DNA of 38,228 bases from Filifactor alocis (GCA_030529565.1 JAUMWQ010000003.1:1-38228), one strand, 5' to 3'. Counted from the first letter of the stretch, positions 14,374 through 23,900 are shown. Translations and numbers: made by a program. Notes: generated from the letters alone by a model not told the origin.

Positions 14374-15936
14374 GTGAAAAGAATAGATAGAAGTGAACAA
14401 GTCAGAACCAAGTTTCATCAAGCAAAATGGGATGAACCGATCATATATGAACTGAGCACCGAAGGCGAAAGAGGGATCCTCGTAGCAGGTGCAAACGAAG
14501 AAGTGGTAGCTGAGGTGGGGGATCCCTTCGCCCTCCTGCCCGAGGGAATGAAGAGAAACACGAAACTCAACCTTCCCGAAATGTCTCAGAGCAGGGTGCT
14601 TCGACACTATGCGCGACTTGCTCAGCAGACCTTGGGAGCGGATGTCAACATCGAAATCGGCCAGGGGACTTGTACGGTCAAGTACAGCCCTAAGGTAAAC
14701 GACCAGTTGGCAGGCTTGATCCGCAACTACCATCCGGCACAACCGGAGGAGACCGTTCAGGGAATGCTTCAGATCTTCTACGAAACAGACAGATATATGT
14801 GCGAGATCTCCGGCATGGATCGTTTCACCTTCCAACCGGGGGGTGGATCTCAGGGAGCCTTGGCGATGGCATCGGTGATGCACTCGTACTTCAAGGACAG
14901 AGGAGAAGACAGGGATGAGATTATCACGACCCTGTATTCCCACCCGTCGGATGCGGCGGCACCTGCGACCAAGGGCTTCAAGATCGTATATCTCCAACCC
15001 GATCCGATCACGGGACTGCCCGATCTGGAGCAGTTGAAGGCGGTAGCATCCGAAAAGACGGCGGGCTACATCGTTGCAAACCCCGAGGATACGGGAGTAT
15101 ACAATGGAAGAGTTAAGGAGTTTGTCGATTACATCCACTCCATAGGAGGGCTTTGCGGTTACGACCAGGCAAATGCGAACGGACTTCTGGGAGTTACAAG
15201 AGCGAGGGATGCGGGCTTCGATATGTGTTTCTTCAACCTGCATAAGACCTTCTCCACCCCTCACGGTTGTGGAGGCCCGGCCTGCGGAGCTACGGGAGTG
15301 AAGGCGGAGTTGGTACAGTACCTGCCGGCACCTGTAGTGGACTACGACGGAGAAAAATACTTCCTCAACTATGAGATCTGCTCCAACCCCAACAGCGTGG
15401 GCAAGGTCCGAGAGTGGATGGGAGTGGCTCCAGTCATCCTCAAGTCCTACTGCTGGATCAGAAGTTTGGGCGGAGAAGGACTGTATCAGGTGGCGAAGAC
15501 GGCGGTGCTCAACAACAACTACCTATTCAAGAAGCTGATGGAACTGCCCGAGGTCACGGCATACTATGAGGACGGAAACAATCAGAGGATTGAGCAGACG
15601 AGATACTCGGTGGAGAATCTCACGAAGGAAACGGGGATCGGTACCTTGGATATCCAAAGAAGGATGATGGACTTCGGTATGCACTACTGGACCTCTCACC
15701 ATCCCTTCTACCTGCCTGAGCCTGCCACCTTGGAGCCCACGGAGACTCCTTCGAAGAAGGACCTCGATGAATATGTTGCGACCTTGAAGCACATCTTTAA
15801 GGAAGCACGGGAAAACCCCGAGATCATAAAGACTGCACCTCACCGAAGCGTGACCCATCAGGTCGACGAGTCGGGAGTGGACGATCCCGAGCAATGGGCG
15901 ACCACTTGGAAGGTATATCTGAGAAAATACAAATAA
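14374..15936 (+). CDS. Divergent glycine dehydrogenase subunit 2-like protein (GcvPB-like)
   Basis: A 520-residue partner of the preceding protein, related to the PLP-binding C-terminal half of the P-protein. The PLP lysine is K291 in NLHKTFSTPHGCGGP, and HPAQPEETVQG is well conserved. GTCTVKYSPK corresponds to canonical GSCTMKYNPK. In contrast, the active-site block usually reading SAHGTNPASA is SHPSDAAAPA, and LQPAAGAHGE reads FQPGGGSQGA. The start is GTG 14374 with GGAAAGGAAGG upstream. It is 24 bp after the first subunit and surely in the same operon. It is probably a PLP-dependent decarboxylase or lyase acting on an amino acid other than glycine; this is inferred from the altered motifs. 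The stop is followed after 2 bases by element C. Confidence 0.87.
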   Translation: MKRIDRSEQVRTKFHQAKWDEPIIYELSTEGERGILVAGANEEVVAEVGDPFALLPEGMKRNTKLNLPEMSQSRVLRHYARLAQQTLGADVNIEIGQGTCTVKYSPKVNDQLAGLIRNYHPAQPEETVQGMLQIFYETDRYMCEISGMDRFTFQPGGGSQGALAMASVMHSYFKDRGEDRDEIITTLYSHPSDAAAPATKGFKIVYLQPDPITGLPDLEQLKAVASEKTAGYIVANPEDTGVYNGRVKEFVDYIHSIGGLCGYDQANANGLLGVTRARDAGFDMCFFNLHKTFSTPHGCGGPACGATGVKAELVQYLPAPVVDYDGEKYFLNYEICSNPNSVGKVREWMGVAPVILKSYCWIRSLGGEGLYQVAKTAVLNNNYLFKKLMELPEVTAYYEDGNNQRIEQTRYSVENLTKETGIGTLDIQRRMMDFGMHYWTSHHPFYLPEPATLEPTETPSKKDLDEYVATLKHIFKEARENPEIIKTAPHRSVTHQVDESGVDDPEQWATTWKVYLRKYK

Positions 15937-15938
15937 GT

Positions 15939-16087
15939 TAGGGCGATATCGTATAATTCAAAAATTTGGTATAAAGTCGATGTTATACAAAGGATGAAAT
16001 TCTTGGAAACATTGATATGAAAAACTTTTGTGTTCTATTGAAACCAAAGAAAAATCACAAGTTTGCCTTTGTGCGGTGTTTCCTTAG
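15939..16087 (+). repeat. Element C, copy 2
   Basis: About 149 bp. It is nearly identical in layout to the copy at 36169-36317 (shared segments include AAAGGATGAAATTCTT, ACATTGATATGA, CTTTTGTGTTCTAT and GCGGTGTTTCCTTAG). It starts 2 bp after the gcvPB-like stop and lies before the operon terminator. Confidence 0.85.
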
Positions 16088-16162
16088 ATTTGTTGTGCGA
16101 TCATCCGTTTGGATCAACAGGTCGGATGCTTGGAAACGTATCACAAGTTGTCTTGCGATAAT

Positions 16163-16192
16163 GATATATAATATCTCAAACGGAGAATAGTA
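16163..16192 (+). repeat. Element B end fragment
   Basis: CTCAAACGGAGAATAGTA is the right end of element B without the rest. It may be a remnant. Confidence 0.5.
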
Positions 16193-16202
16193 CTAAATAG
16201 GA

Positions 16203-16240
16203 GATCAAGGCTGTTTTATTCGAGCGGCCTTGATCTTTTT
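16203..16240 (+). terminator. Terminator of the SDR-gcvP-like operon
   Basis: Stem GATCAAGGC / GCCTTGATC, then TTTTT. It sits 267 bp after the gcvPB-like stop because repeat elements intervene. Confidence 0.85.
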
Positions 16241-16296
16241 CAAAGTCGGTATAGAACAACAGTGCTATTTGATCCTAATACTATTATCTGGTTATA

Positions 16297-16406
16297 CTAG
16301 TGTAGTGGCACGTTGATATTTACTGTAATTCGGACTTTGATGTTAATTCTTTTGGTTTATAACCGAGATAAGAAATAAAGATAAAATCAATATGTCAGTA
16401 CACTAG
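16297..16406 (-). mobile_element. Element D (MITE-like), copy 2
   Basis: 110 bp bounded by CTAGTGTAGTGGCAC and TGTCAGTACACTAG. The inner sequence TTATAACCGAGATAAGAAA is the reverse complement of that in copies 1 and 3. A TGGCACG string in its end mimics a -24 box by chance; no -12 box follows. Confidence 0.82.
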
Positions 16407-16409
16407 CAT

Positions 16410-16510
16410 TCCTTTGAATTGCGGATATAAACGATTGTGAGCAATAGAAGATAGAACATTTTTTCGTAGTCAAAAAATAAATATATCCATACTTCTATTG
16501 GAGAATAGTA
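16410..16510 (+). repeat. Element A, copy 4
   Basis: Starts near CCTTTGAATTGCGGATATAAACG and ends CTTCTATTGGAGAATAGTA. It is directly joined to element D on its left and element B on its right. Confidence 0.8.
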
Positions 16511-16513
16511 TAA

Positions 16514-16625
16514 TACTATTATCTGTTAAAATTGACGGGTCGAACGTTTCAGATAGTATAGTCGTTCACATCGTTTTTCGGTAAAGATAATTCTGTATAT
16601 CTGACATTTCAAACGGGGAACAGTA
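16514..16625 (+). repeat. Element B, copy 2
   Basis: Starts TACTATTATCTGTTAAAATTG and ends ATTTCAAACGGGGAACAGTA. It stops 30 bp before the start codon of the NAD kinase-family gene, so it is part of that gene's upstream region. Confidence 0.78.
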
Positions 16626-16654
16626 TAAGAGGATCGTTCAGAAGGAGGAGAGTT

Positions 16655-17764
16655 TTGAAAAAACTGGGACTGATCGTCAATCCCATCGCCGGGATGGGAG
16701 GAAGTGTGGGTCTGAAGGGAACAGACAGTTGCCTGGAGGAGGCTCGAAGAAGGGGAGCCCTTCCCAAGGCGAACAAAAGAGCGAAGAAGGCTCTGGAAGA
16801 ATTGGAACCCATCAGGGAGGAACTCCTCGTCTACACCGCAGGAGGAGAGATGGGGGGCAGAGCGGCGCAGGAACTGGGGTTTCGGAGCGTGATCCTCAGA
16901 GATGAAGGGTCCGATACGACGCAGGAGGACACCTTGGAGCTTGCACGGGCCCTGAAGGAAGAAGGGGTCGATCTCATCCTATTTGCAGGAGGGGACGGAA
17001 CGGCAAGAAACATTTATCAGGCAGTAGGTACCGATGTTACCGTGTTGGGTATTCCTTCGGGAGTCAAGATCCACTCGCCCGTCTATGCAATCTCTCCGAA
17101 GATGGCGGGAAGGCTGGCACTGTTATTTCTTAAAGGAGAGATCAGGGCGACAAAGGATGAGGAGGTCCTGGACATCGACGAGGAAGAGTACCGAAGAGGG
17201 AGGATATACACCAAACTCTACGGCTACCTCAAGCTCCCCGTGGAAAAACGCTATACGCAGAACCGAAAGGCCCCCTCTCTCCAATCGGAGTTGGCGAACA
17301 TAGATGCCATCGCTCACCAGATCATCGAAGATATGGAGGAGGATACCTACTACCTCATAGGAGCGGGGACGACGACAGCGGGGATCATGCACTATCTGGG
17401 GATCCAAAACACTCTGATCGGAGTGGATCTTGTCTATGATCGCAGGCTAGTGGAAAACGACGTCTACGACAAGAAGATCCTGGAGAGGATCAGGGGCGGA
17501 AAGACCAAACTCATCGTTACCGTTACGGGAGGGCAGGGTTTCTTGTTCGGAAGGGGCAACCAACAGCTTACTCCCGAGGTACTTCGGGAGGTGGGAAGGG
17601 AGAACATCGTCATCGTAGCGACCAAGATGAAACTTGCCGAACTTCAGGGAGCTCCCTTGAGGATCGATACGGACGATGAGGAACTGAACAGAGAGCTGAG
17701 CGGATACTACAAGGCGGTCGTGGGCTATCGTGAATATACGGCCTGCAAGGTAAGTGCGGACTAA
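16655..17764 (+). CDS. ATP-NAD kinase family protein (AcoX-like)
   Basis: A 369-residue protein of the ATP-NAD kinase/AcoX group. Bona fide NAD kinases phosphorylate NAD to NADP; the physiological substrate of this longer subgroup is not established. The nucleotide-binding signature is GGDGT at 112-116 in FAGGDGTARNI, and the N-terminus LIVNPIAGMGG is typical. The start is TTG 16655 after AAGGAGGAGAG. It stands alone, downstream of the amino-acid operon and separated from it by a terminator and several repeat elements. In amino-acid-fermenting Clostridia such genes often lie near glycine/betaine reductase or related clusters, so a link to the gcvP-like operon is possible but not shown. Confidence 0.85.
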   Translation: MKKLGLIVNPIAGMGGSVGLKGTDSCLEEARRRGALPKANKRAKKALEELEPIREELLVYTAGGEMGGRAAQELGFRSVILRDEGSDTTQEDTLELARALKEEGVDLILFAGGDGTARNIYQAVGTDVTVLGIPSGVKIHSPVYAISPKMAGRLALLFLKGEIRATKDEEVLDIDEEEYRRGRIYTKLYGYLKLPVEKRYTQNRKAPSLQSELANIDAIAHQIIEDMEEDTYYLIGAGTTTAGIMHYLGIQNTLIGVDLVYDRRLVENDVYDKKILERIRGGKTKLIVTVTGGQGFLFGRGNQQLTPEVLREVGRENIVIVATKMKLAELQGAPLRIDTDDEELNRELSGYYKAVVGYREYTACKVSAD

Positions 17765-17870
17765 GAGAGATCGCTTATTTTTGATTACAATAATGAAGAG
17801 TGAAGGCGCTGCAAGGTAGGTGGGGACTGAGAGAGGTAGCTTGTCTATACGATAAGCTCGGCCGTTCTCC

Positions 17871-18095
17871 ATCTCAAAAACGGAAAATAGTACAGGGCGA
17901 TATCACATCGTTCGAACAATCCGCATAAAATCAATTTTGTACAAAGGGTGAAATTTCTGAGGATATTGATATGGAAAAGCTTCGTATTTTATAAGATCAA
18001 AGCCTTGCTCAGCTACAATCTTTTATTATACTAATGCAATAATCCTTCGTATTCTATAAAGTCGAAGGTCTGCCCTTGCACAGTGTTTTTGCAGA
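17871..18095 (+). repeat. Element B end fragment plus element C, copy 3 (long variant)
   Basis: A B-type right end (CTCAAAAACGGAAAATAGTA, up to 17892) is joined to a C copy that starts GGGCGATATCACATCG and has the usual CCGCATAA, TTTTGTACAAAGG and ATTGATATGGAAAAGCTTCG segments. The copy is longer than others because a segment around CTTCGTATT is repeated inside it. It lies between the NAD kinase-family gene and the groE promoter. Confidence 0.65.
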
Positions 18096-18150
18096 ACCTG
18101 TGAATAGTAACTTTCAAATCGAGAGGGAGAAAAAATATACAAAAAAATAC

Positions 18151-18216
18151 TTGCAATCCTCCAAAATTTTCGGTATGATAGGAATAGAGTTAGCACTCAA
18201 CAAGAATGAGTGCTAA
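18151..18216 (+). promoter_or_regulatory. groESL promoter with CIRCE operator
   Basis: TTGCAA (18151-18156), 17-bp spacer, TATGAT (18174-18179). A perfect CIRCE element follows: TTAGCACTC (18190-18198), 9-nt spacer, GAGTGCTAA (18208-18216). CIRCE is the binding site of the heat-shock repressor HrcA, so groESL is under HrcA control. hrcA itself is not in the window. Confidence 0.95.
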
Positions 18217-18360
18217 TATTTTGGAGAAGATGACCAAAATCGTTAAATATGGAGCTCTCAGTTGCTCGAGGACGAACGGGCTTTGATAAAGTCCGATCGC
18301 TATAGAGCAGGTTGGAGGGCTTATCACAGTATAACTTAGTGTTAAAGGAGGATATTATCT

Positions 18361-18645
18361 ATGAAGATCAGACCATTGGCTGACAGAGTTGTAATCCAAA
18401 TGCTTGAAGCGGAAGAAAAGACAAAGAGCGGAATCATCCTTACAGGTTCGGCGAAGGAGCAACCTCAGATCGCGGAAGTCGTTGAAGTGGGACCCGGAGG
18501 AGTTGTGGACGGCAAGGAAGTTAAGATGGAAGTTGTAAAAGGCAACAAGGTACTGTTCTCAAAATACGCGGGAACCGAAGTCAAGGTGGATGGAGAAGAA
18601 TACATCATCTTGAGACAGAGTGATATTTTGGCTATTGTTGAGTAA
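18361..18645 (+). CDS. groES: Co-chaperonin GroES
   Basis: A 94-residue GroES (Hsp10), the heptameric lid that closes the GroEL folding chamber. The sequence has the standard start [11 protein letters not shown], the mobile-loop region [17 protein letters not shown] and the C-terminal [14 protein letters not shown]. The length is that of the family. AAAGGAGG precedes ATG 18361. It is 15 bp upstream of groEL in one CIRCE-controlled operon, with a leader of about 170 nt. Confidence 0.98.
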   Translation: MKIRPLADRVVIQMLEAEEKTKSGIILTGSAKEQPQIAEVVEVGPGGVVDGKEVKMEVVKGNKVLFSKYAGTEVKVDGEEYIILRQSDILAIVE

Positions 18646-18648
18646 TAG

Positions 18649-20283
<1,635 letters not shown>

Positions 20284-20353
20284 GTTTTTTTGTGAACAAG
20301 ACGGAAAAAACTTGAAACCTGTATAAAAAACGAGTAATATAAGAGAGATGGAA

Positions 20354-20380
20354 GAGGGAGACCTTGTTCCGTCTCTTTTT
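20354..20380 (+). terminator. Terminator of groESL
   Basis: GGGAGAC / GTCTCTT stem with an 8-nt loop and a run of five T's, about 70 bp after the groEL stop. Confidence 0.7.
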
Positions 20381-20387
20381 ATGTTTG

Positions 20388-20575
20388 GGGGGGTATCGCA
20401 TAATTCAAACAAGGGTGTGGCATGGTTCTTTGCTCGAAATGCCGATGGACCTTATGTGGCGGAAGATGTTTCAAGCGGTCGAACAAGAGGAACGGTAGCC
20501 ATACAGAAGGACTATACTGTAAAGTCGATCTCGGATAAAAAATCTCCCCGATAGTATTCTTCGCTTCAAATGCCC
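20388..20575. other. Gap with an element C end remnant
   Basis: GGTATCGCATAATTCAAAC (20392-20410) matches the left end of element C, but the rest does not clearly continue. No gene is supported; the short open frame here has no ribosome site. TGGCAT...TTGCT near 20423 resembles a -24/-12 promoter but has a 13-bp spacing. Confidence 0.4.
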
Positions 20576-20592
20576 TTGGGGCAAGCCGTGCA
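20576..20592 (+). promoter_or_regulatory. Candidate sigma-54 promoter of the lysO-like pair
   Basis: TTGGGGCAAGCCGTGCA has GG and GC at the required 12-bp spacing but only partial agreement elsewhere. It is weaker than the other three candidates. It lies about 115 bp before the first lysO-like gene. Confidence 0.4.
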
Positions 20593-20705
20593 AAGGACGA
20601 AGAAGTCCAAGCGGATACGGGGCTTGAAAACGGGTTATTGTATAAGGTGAGGAGATATAGTTGTGTTATTTTTTTGAAGAGCAGGGATCAAGGAAGGAGA
20701 GAAGG

Positions 20706-20999
20706 ATGGGATTTAAAATTTTGATGTATATCGGTATTATGGCGGTGGGGGTTCTCTTTGCCCGGAGCGGAAAAATACATAAGAAGATCTTTGAGGAGAT
20801 GGAGAAGATCCAACTCGTCTGTCTCCTGTTTCTGCTCTTTGTTATGGGCTGCAGCGTAGGAGCAAACAAGGAAGTTATGAGATCCTTCCCGAGCCTCGGA
20901 TTGAAGTCGATCGCGGTATCGGTGTTTACGATCAGTTTCAGTATTTTGTTTGTCTTTGTGTTCAATCGTTTGTTTCAGCTTGGAAAGTCGGAAAGGTAG
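20706..20999 (+). CDS. LysO-type lysine exporter, N-terminal part (DUF340)
   Basis: A 97-residue membrane protein with three hydrophobic segments (residues about 3-18, 36-54 and 65-85). It matches the N-terminal part of the LysO/YbjE exporter family, which expels L-lysine. In many Bacillota LysO is encoded as two adjacent genes, and the next gene supplies the rest. ATG 20706 follows AAGGAGAGAAGG; the longer frame from 20661 is not supported by a ribosome site. Only 8 bp separate it from its partner. The call is mainly by context and hydrophobic pattern. Confidence 0.75.
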   Translation: MGFKILMYIGIMAVGVLFARSGKIHKKIFEEMEKIQLVCLLFLLFVMGCSVGANKEVMRSFPSLGLKSIAVSVFTISFSILFVFVFNRLFQLGKSER

Positions 21000-21007
21000 G
21001 AAGTAGC

Positions 21008-21598
21008 ATGACGATAAAAATTATGATCGCAGTGATATCGGGACTTATGGCGGGAGCCTTCTTTTTGGAGGGCGAGCCTGCGTTCTTGGGCTCTGCCTTG
21101 GACTTGGGGCTGTGTCTCCTGCTCTTCTTCGTCGGTATCGATATCGGAAAAAACAAGGATGTGGGAAGGCAGATGAAGGAGATCGGACTTAAGGCGATCA
21201 CAACTCCCCTTCTCGTAGCGACGGGAACCATAGCGGGCTCCATCATATTCGGAAAGCTGTTCGGATACTCTGCGAAGGATGCCTCGTTGCTCGGAGCGGG
21301 TTTCGGCTGGTATACCCTTTCGCCGATCATCATAGCGCCGTATTCGGCGGAGCTCAGTGCCCTGTCCTTTCTTGCAAATGTTACAAGGGAGGTGCTTGCC
21401 ATCATCTCCATTCCTCTCGTGGCCAAGTACATCGGCTATACCGAGGCGGTTGCGCCTGCGGGAGCTACCGCAATGGATACCACCCTGCCCATTGTGGCGG
21501 GAGCAACGGATGCGCAGACGGCGATCGTCTCGTTCGTGACGGGTTTGGTACTGTCCTTATCGGTGCCGGTCATCATTCCGATCTTTATCGGCCTTTAG
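21008..21598 (+). CDS. lysO: LysO-type lysine exporter, C-terminal part
   Basis: A 196-residue polytopic membrane protein. The segments LLLFFVGIDIGKNKD, GAGFGWYTLSPIIIAPYS and LANVTREVLAII are characteristic of LysO (YbjE) lysine exporters; the E of TREV is in a conserved polar position. ATG 21008 lies 8 bp after the stop of the companion N-terminal part, with AGGAAG upstream. The pair would make one functional exporter. It stands next to a lysine 6-dehydrogenase-like gene and a sigma-54 activator, which supports a lysine role for the whole block. Confidence 0.85.
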   Translation: MTIKIMIAVISGLMAGAFFLEGEPAFLGSALDLGLCLLLFFVGIDIGKNKDVGRQMKEIGLKAITTPLLVATGTIAGSIIFGKLFGYSAKDASLLGAGFGWYTLSPIIIAPYSAELSALSFLANVTREVLAIISIPLVAKYIGYTEAVAPAGATAMDTTLPIVAGATDAQTAIVSFVTGLVLSLSVPVIIPIFIGL

Positions 21599-21669
21599 AC
21601 GCGGTCTGCTTCTATTCTTTTTCTGATCGAAGGCGGAAACTGAGATCTGAGGAAGAACGAAAGACGGAT

Positions 21670-21782
21670 TTGACAACAAGGACCTGCATTTGATATAATC
21701 TAGAAACAGAAAGAGGGTGTCCCGCTACCCGTAAAAGTGGAAGGTGGAAAACAGGCGGAGAGGAGAGTCCTCTTCGCTTTTT
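21670..21782 (+). ncRNA. Putative small RNA with own promoter and terminator
   Basis: TTGACA (21670-21675), 18-bp spacer, TATAAT (21694-21699) would start an RNA at about 21706. It ends at a strong terminator, stem GCGGAGAGGA / TCCTCTTCGC (21755-21764 / 21768-21777) and TTTTT. The RNA would be about 75 nt and contains a possible stem CTACC / GGTGG. There is no ORF and no Rfam family that I recognise. It may instead be the promoter and attenuated leader of the activator gene 550 bp downstream. Confidence 0.45.
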
Positions 21783-21899
21783 GCATAAAAGGCAGGTCGC
21801 ATATCCGTCGAAGGGTGTTTTGATATCGATCTTTGATCGACGTGTTACGGATCACAACGGATCGTCTCGGTAGCTATGATTTGCAGATCATCGATATCA

Positions 21900-22025
21900 T
21901 ACTGTTATTCATACTATTTTATGTTTGAAATTTCGAGTATGTAGAGCATATAACTGACGAAACACAGCTTGAATGATCCTATGTTTCAAAGTGTCCGATC
22001 TGTCAATTTTAAATAGAGAATGGTA
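21900..22025 (-). repeat. Element B, copy 3
   Basis: Starts TACTGTTATTC (with a second TACTATTTT inside) and shares ATGATCCTATGTTT.CAAAG with the copy at 35334. It ends AAATAGAGAATGGTA. Confidence 0.75.
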
Positions 22026-22056
22026 TCAGATGCCCTTTGTTCTAAGAGTGATGTGA

Positions 22057-22160
22057 TACCGTTCTCCAACAGAAGGATGGATATATCTATGTTTTGACTA
22101 CGAAAAATTGTTTTACCTTTTATGGGTCATTATATCCAAAGCTCAAAGGAAGAAGAATAT
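22057..22160 (-). repeat. Element A, copy 5
   Basis: Starts TACCGTTCTCCAACAGAAGG, with TTTTGACTACGAAAAATTG as in copies 2 and 3. The right end is degraded (GGAAGAAGAATATA). The remaining bases to 22334 hold no recognisable feature other than the ribosome site of the next gene. Confidence 0.75.
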
Positions 22161-22334
22161 AACACAATTTTTTGTGATTGTGAGTATCGATGTAACGACA
22201 CTTCCATTGGAGCAGGGTATCGAATCATGGGAGTAAAGTGAGTTTTTGCAGTTGCAAGATCGATATGACGATCCTTCGATCAGGTAAACAAGAGAAACAG
22301 ATTCCGGGAACGGAACAGAGGAAGGAGGTCGATC

Positions 22335-23768
22335 ATGGTGGAGAAGGAGTTTAGAGAGCATTCGTTTTTGAGGGCCTACGCCACCGAACTTCTCGATATC
22401 ATCGTGAACAATACGGAGCAGGGGATAGCCGTTATCAGCACCGAGGGTCGTTTCATCTACTACAATCGGGTCATGGGCGAGATCGAAGGGTTGCAAAGCC
22501 ATGAAATGCTCGGAAAGCATATCTTCGATATCTTCCCCTCCTTCAATATGAGCAACAGCACTATATTCAAGTGTATCCGCACGGGAGAAGCGATCTACAA
22601 CAACCTTCAGACCTATATCAACTTCAAGGGGAAGAAGATAACGTCAATCGTTACCGATATACCGATCCTTGTAGAAGGGGAGGTCAAGGGAGTTGTCGAG
22701 GTCGTAAGGGATATTGAGAGGTTGAAGAAGAGGTACGAGTCCGTTCACAGCATAGTCAAGAACGAAGTCGCCTTAAACAGCAGGCTGTCCAAGCAGAAGG
22801 AGAGTGCCTATTATTCCTTCGAGGATTTTATCACGGAGGATGCAGCGACCTTGGTTTTGATCGAGAGATCGAAGAAGATGGCAAGTTTCGGCTTAAATGC
22901 CTTGATCTACGGAGAGACCGGCACGGGCAAGGAGATCTTGGCTCAGAGCATCCACAACTTCGGCAGAAGAGCCTCCGAGCCTTTTATTGCTCAAAACTGT
23001 GCAGCCATTCCCGAGAACCTGATGGAGTCCATCCTGTTCGGGACGGAAAGGGGAAGCTTTACAGGAGCGACCAATATGCCGGGTCTGTTTGAGCAGGCGG
23101 ACAAGGGGACCCTTCTCCTGGATGAGTTGAATTCGTTGCCGACGGCTTTGCAGGCGAAACTGTTGAGGGCTCTTCAGGAAAAAAGGGTCAAGAGGATAGG
23201 AAGTCTTACAGAGAAGTACATCGATGTTCAAGTGATCGTGACCATGAATGAAGATCCGAAAAAGCTGATCGAAGAGGGGAGGTTAAGAGAAGACCTCTAC
23301 TATCGATTGAGCACCATGAGCATCCGGATCCCGCCCTTGAGGGAAAGGGTCTGTGATATTGTACTGCTTATCGAATACTATAAGGAGAGATTCTCTGAAA
23401 AGTTCGGTCTTTCTCCGGGAGAGTTTTCCGCTCAAGTAAGGGAGTTTCTTGAGAATTACTCGTGGCCGGGCAATGTCCGAGAGCTCAGCAATGTGATGGA
23501 GTACATCTTCGTCAATTCCAAGGACGAACAGGATATCCTGCCGGAAAACCTGCCCTACTATCTTCAGGAGCAAAAACGGCAGACGATTTCCGGTTCTGCT
23601 TCAAAGTCGTGCTACTTCGACGTGATCGACGACCACGAGAGGACTTTGATCAAGAATGCCTTGGAAAAAAACAATTGGAATGTTGCCCAAACTGCGAGGG
23701 ACTTGAATATAAAGAGGCAGACCTTACATAACAAGATAAAGAAGTTAAGCTTGGAACGCCCGAGATAA
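22335..23768 (+). CDS. Sigma-54-dependent activator, PAS-AAA-Fis (RocR-like)
   Basis: A 477-residue enhancer-binding protein. An N-terminal PAS domain (about 20-130, NTEQGIAVISTEGRFIYYN) would sense a metabolite. The AAA+ core has Walker A GETGTGKE (193-200), GSFTGA (240-245) and Walker B GTLLLDELN. A Fis-type helix-turn-helix (about 445-468, NVAQTARDLNIKRQTLHNKIKK) binds DNA. This architecture resembles RocR and similar amino-acid catabolism activators. ATG 22335 follows GAAGGAGG. A good -24/-12 promoter lies just downstream before the lysine 6-dehydrogenase-like gene, so that gene is the likely target, with lysine or a derivative as the likely signal (inferred). Confidence 0.93.
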   Translation: MVEKEFREHSFLRAYATELLDIIVNNTEQGIAVISTEGRFIYYNRVMGEIEGLQSHEMLGKHIFDIFPSFNMSNSTIFKCIRTGEAIYNNLQTYINFKGKKITSIVTDIPILVEGEVKGVVEVVRDIERLKKRYESVHSIVKNEVALNSRLSKQKESAYYSFEDFITEDAATLVLIERSKKMASFGLNALIYGETGTGKEILAQSIHNFGRRASEPFIAQNCAAIPENLMESILFGTERGSFTGATNMPGLFEQADKGTLLLDELNSLPTALQAKLLRALQEKRVKRIGSLTEKYIDVQVIVTMNEDPKKLIEEGRLREDLYYRLSTMSIRIPPLRERVCDIVLLIEYYKERFSEKFGLSPGEFSAQVREFLENYSWPGNVRELSNVMEYIFVNSKDEQDILPENLPYYLQEQKRQTISGSASKSCYFDVIDDHERTLIKNALEKNNWNVAQTARDLNIKRQTLHNKIKKLSLERPR

Positions 23769-23770
23769 GC

Positions 23771-23827
23771 AAAACGCCCAAATTAGAGCACTGACCGATC
23801 ACGATGCCCTAATACGGGCGTTTTTTT
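23771..23827 (+). terminator. Terminator of the RocR-like gene
   Basis: AAAACGCCC / GGGCGTTTT perfect 9-bp stem with a long 36-nt loop, then a T-run. Confidence 0.75.
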
Positions 23828-23900
23828 GAAGAAAGAAGGAGGAAACGCGCAGGTGGCTGGAGGTTTGACGTAAGAAGAGACTTGTGATTATAAGGGATTG

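Noticed and set aside
12928-15264. Very long open frame (778 codons) on the minus strand, opposite both gcvP-like genes
   Set aside because: It is a shadow of codon bias in the two real plus-strand genes. It has no family resemblance, crosses the intergenic gap and lacks a convincing ribosome site.
16308-16325. TGGCACG in element D copy 2 as a -24 box for the NAD kinase-family gene
   Set aside because: No GC at the -12 position, and the string is just part of the element's terminal repeat.
20423-20441. TGGCAT...TTGCT as a sigma-54 promoter for the lysO-like pair
   Set aside because: The GG-to-GC distance is 13 bp instead of the required 12. The candidate at 20576 has correct spacing.
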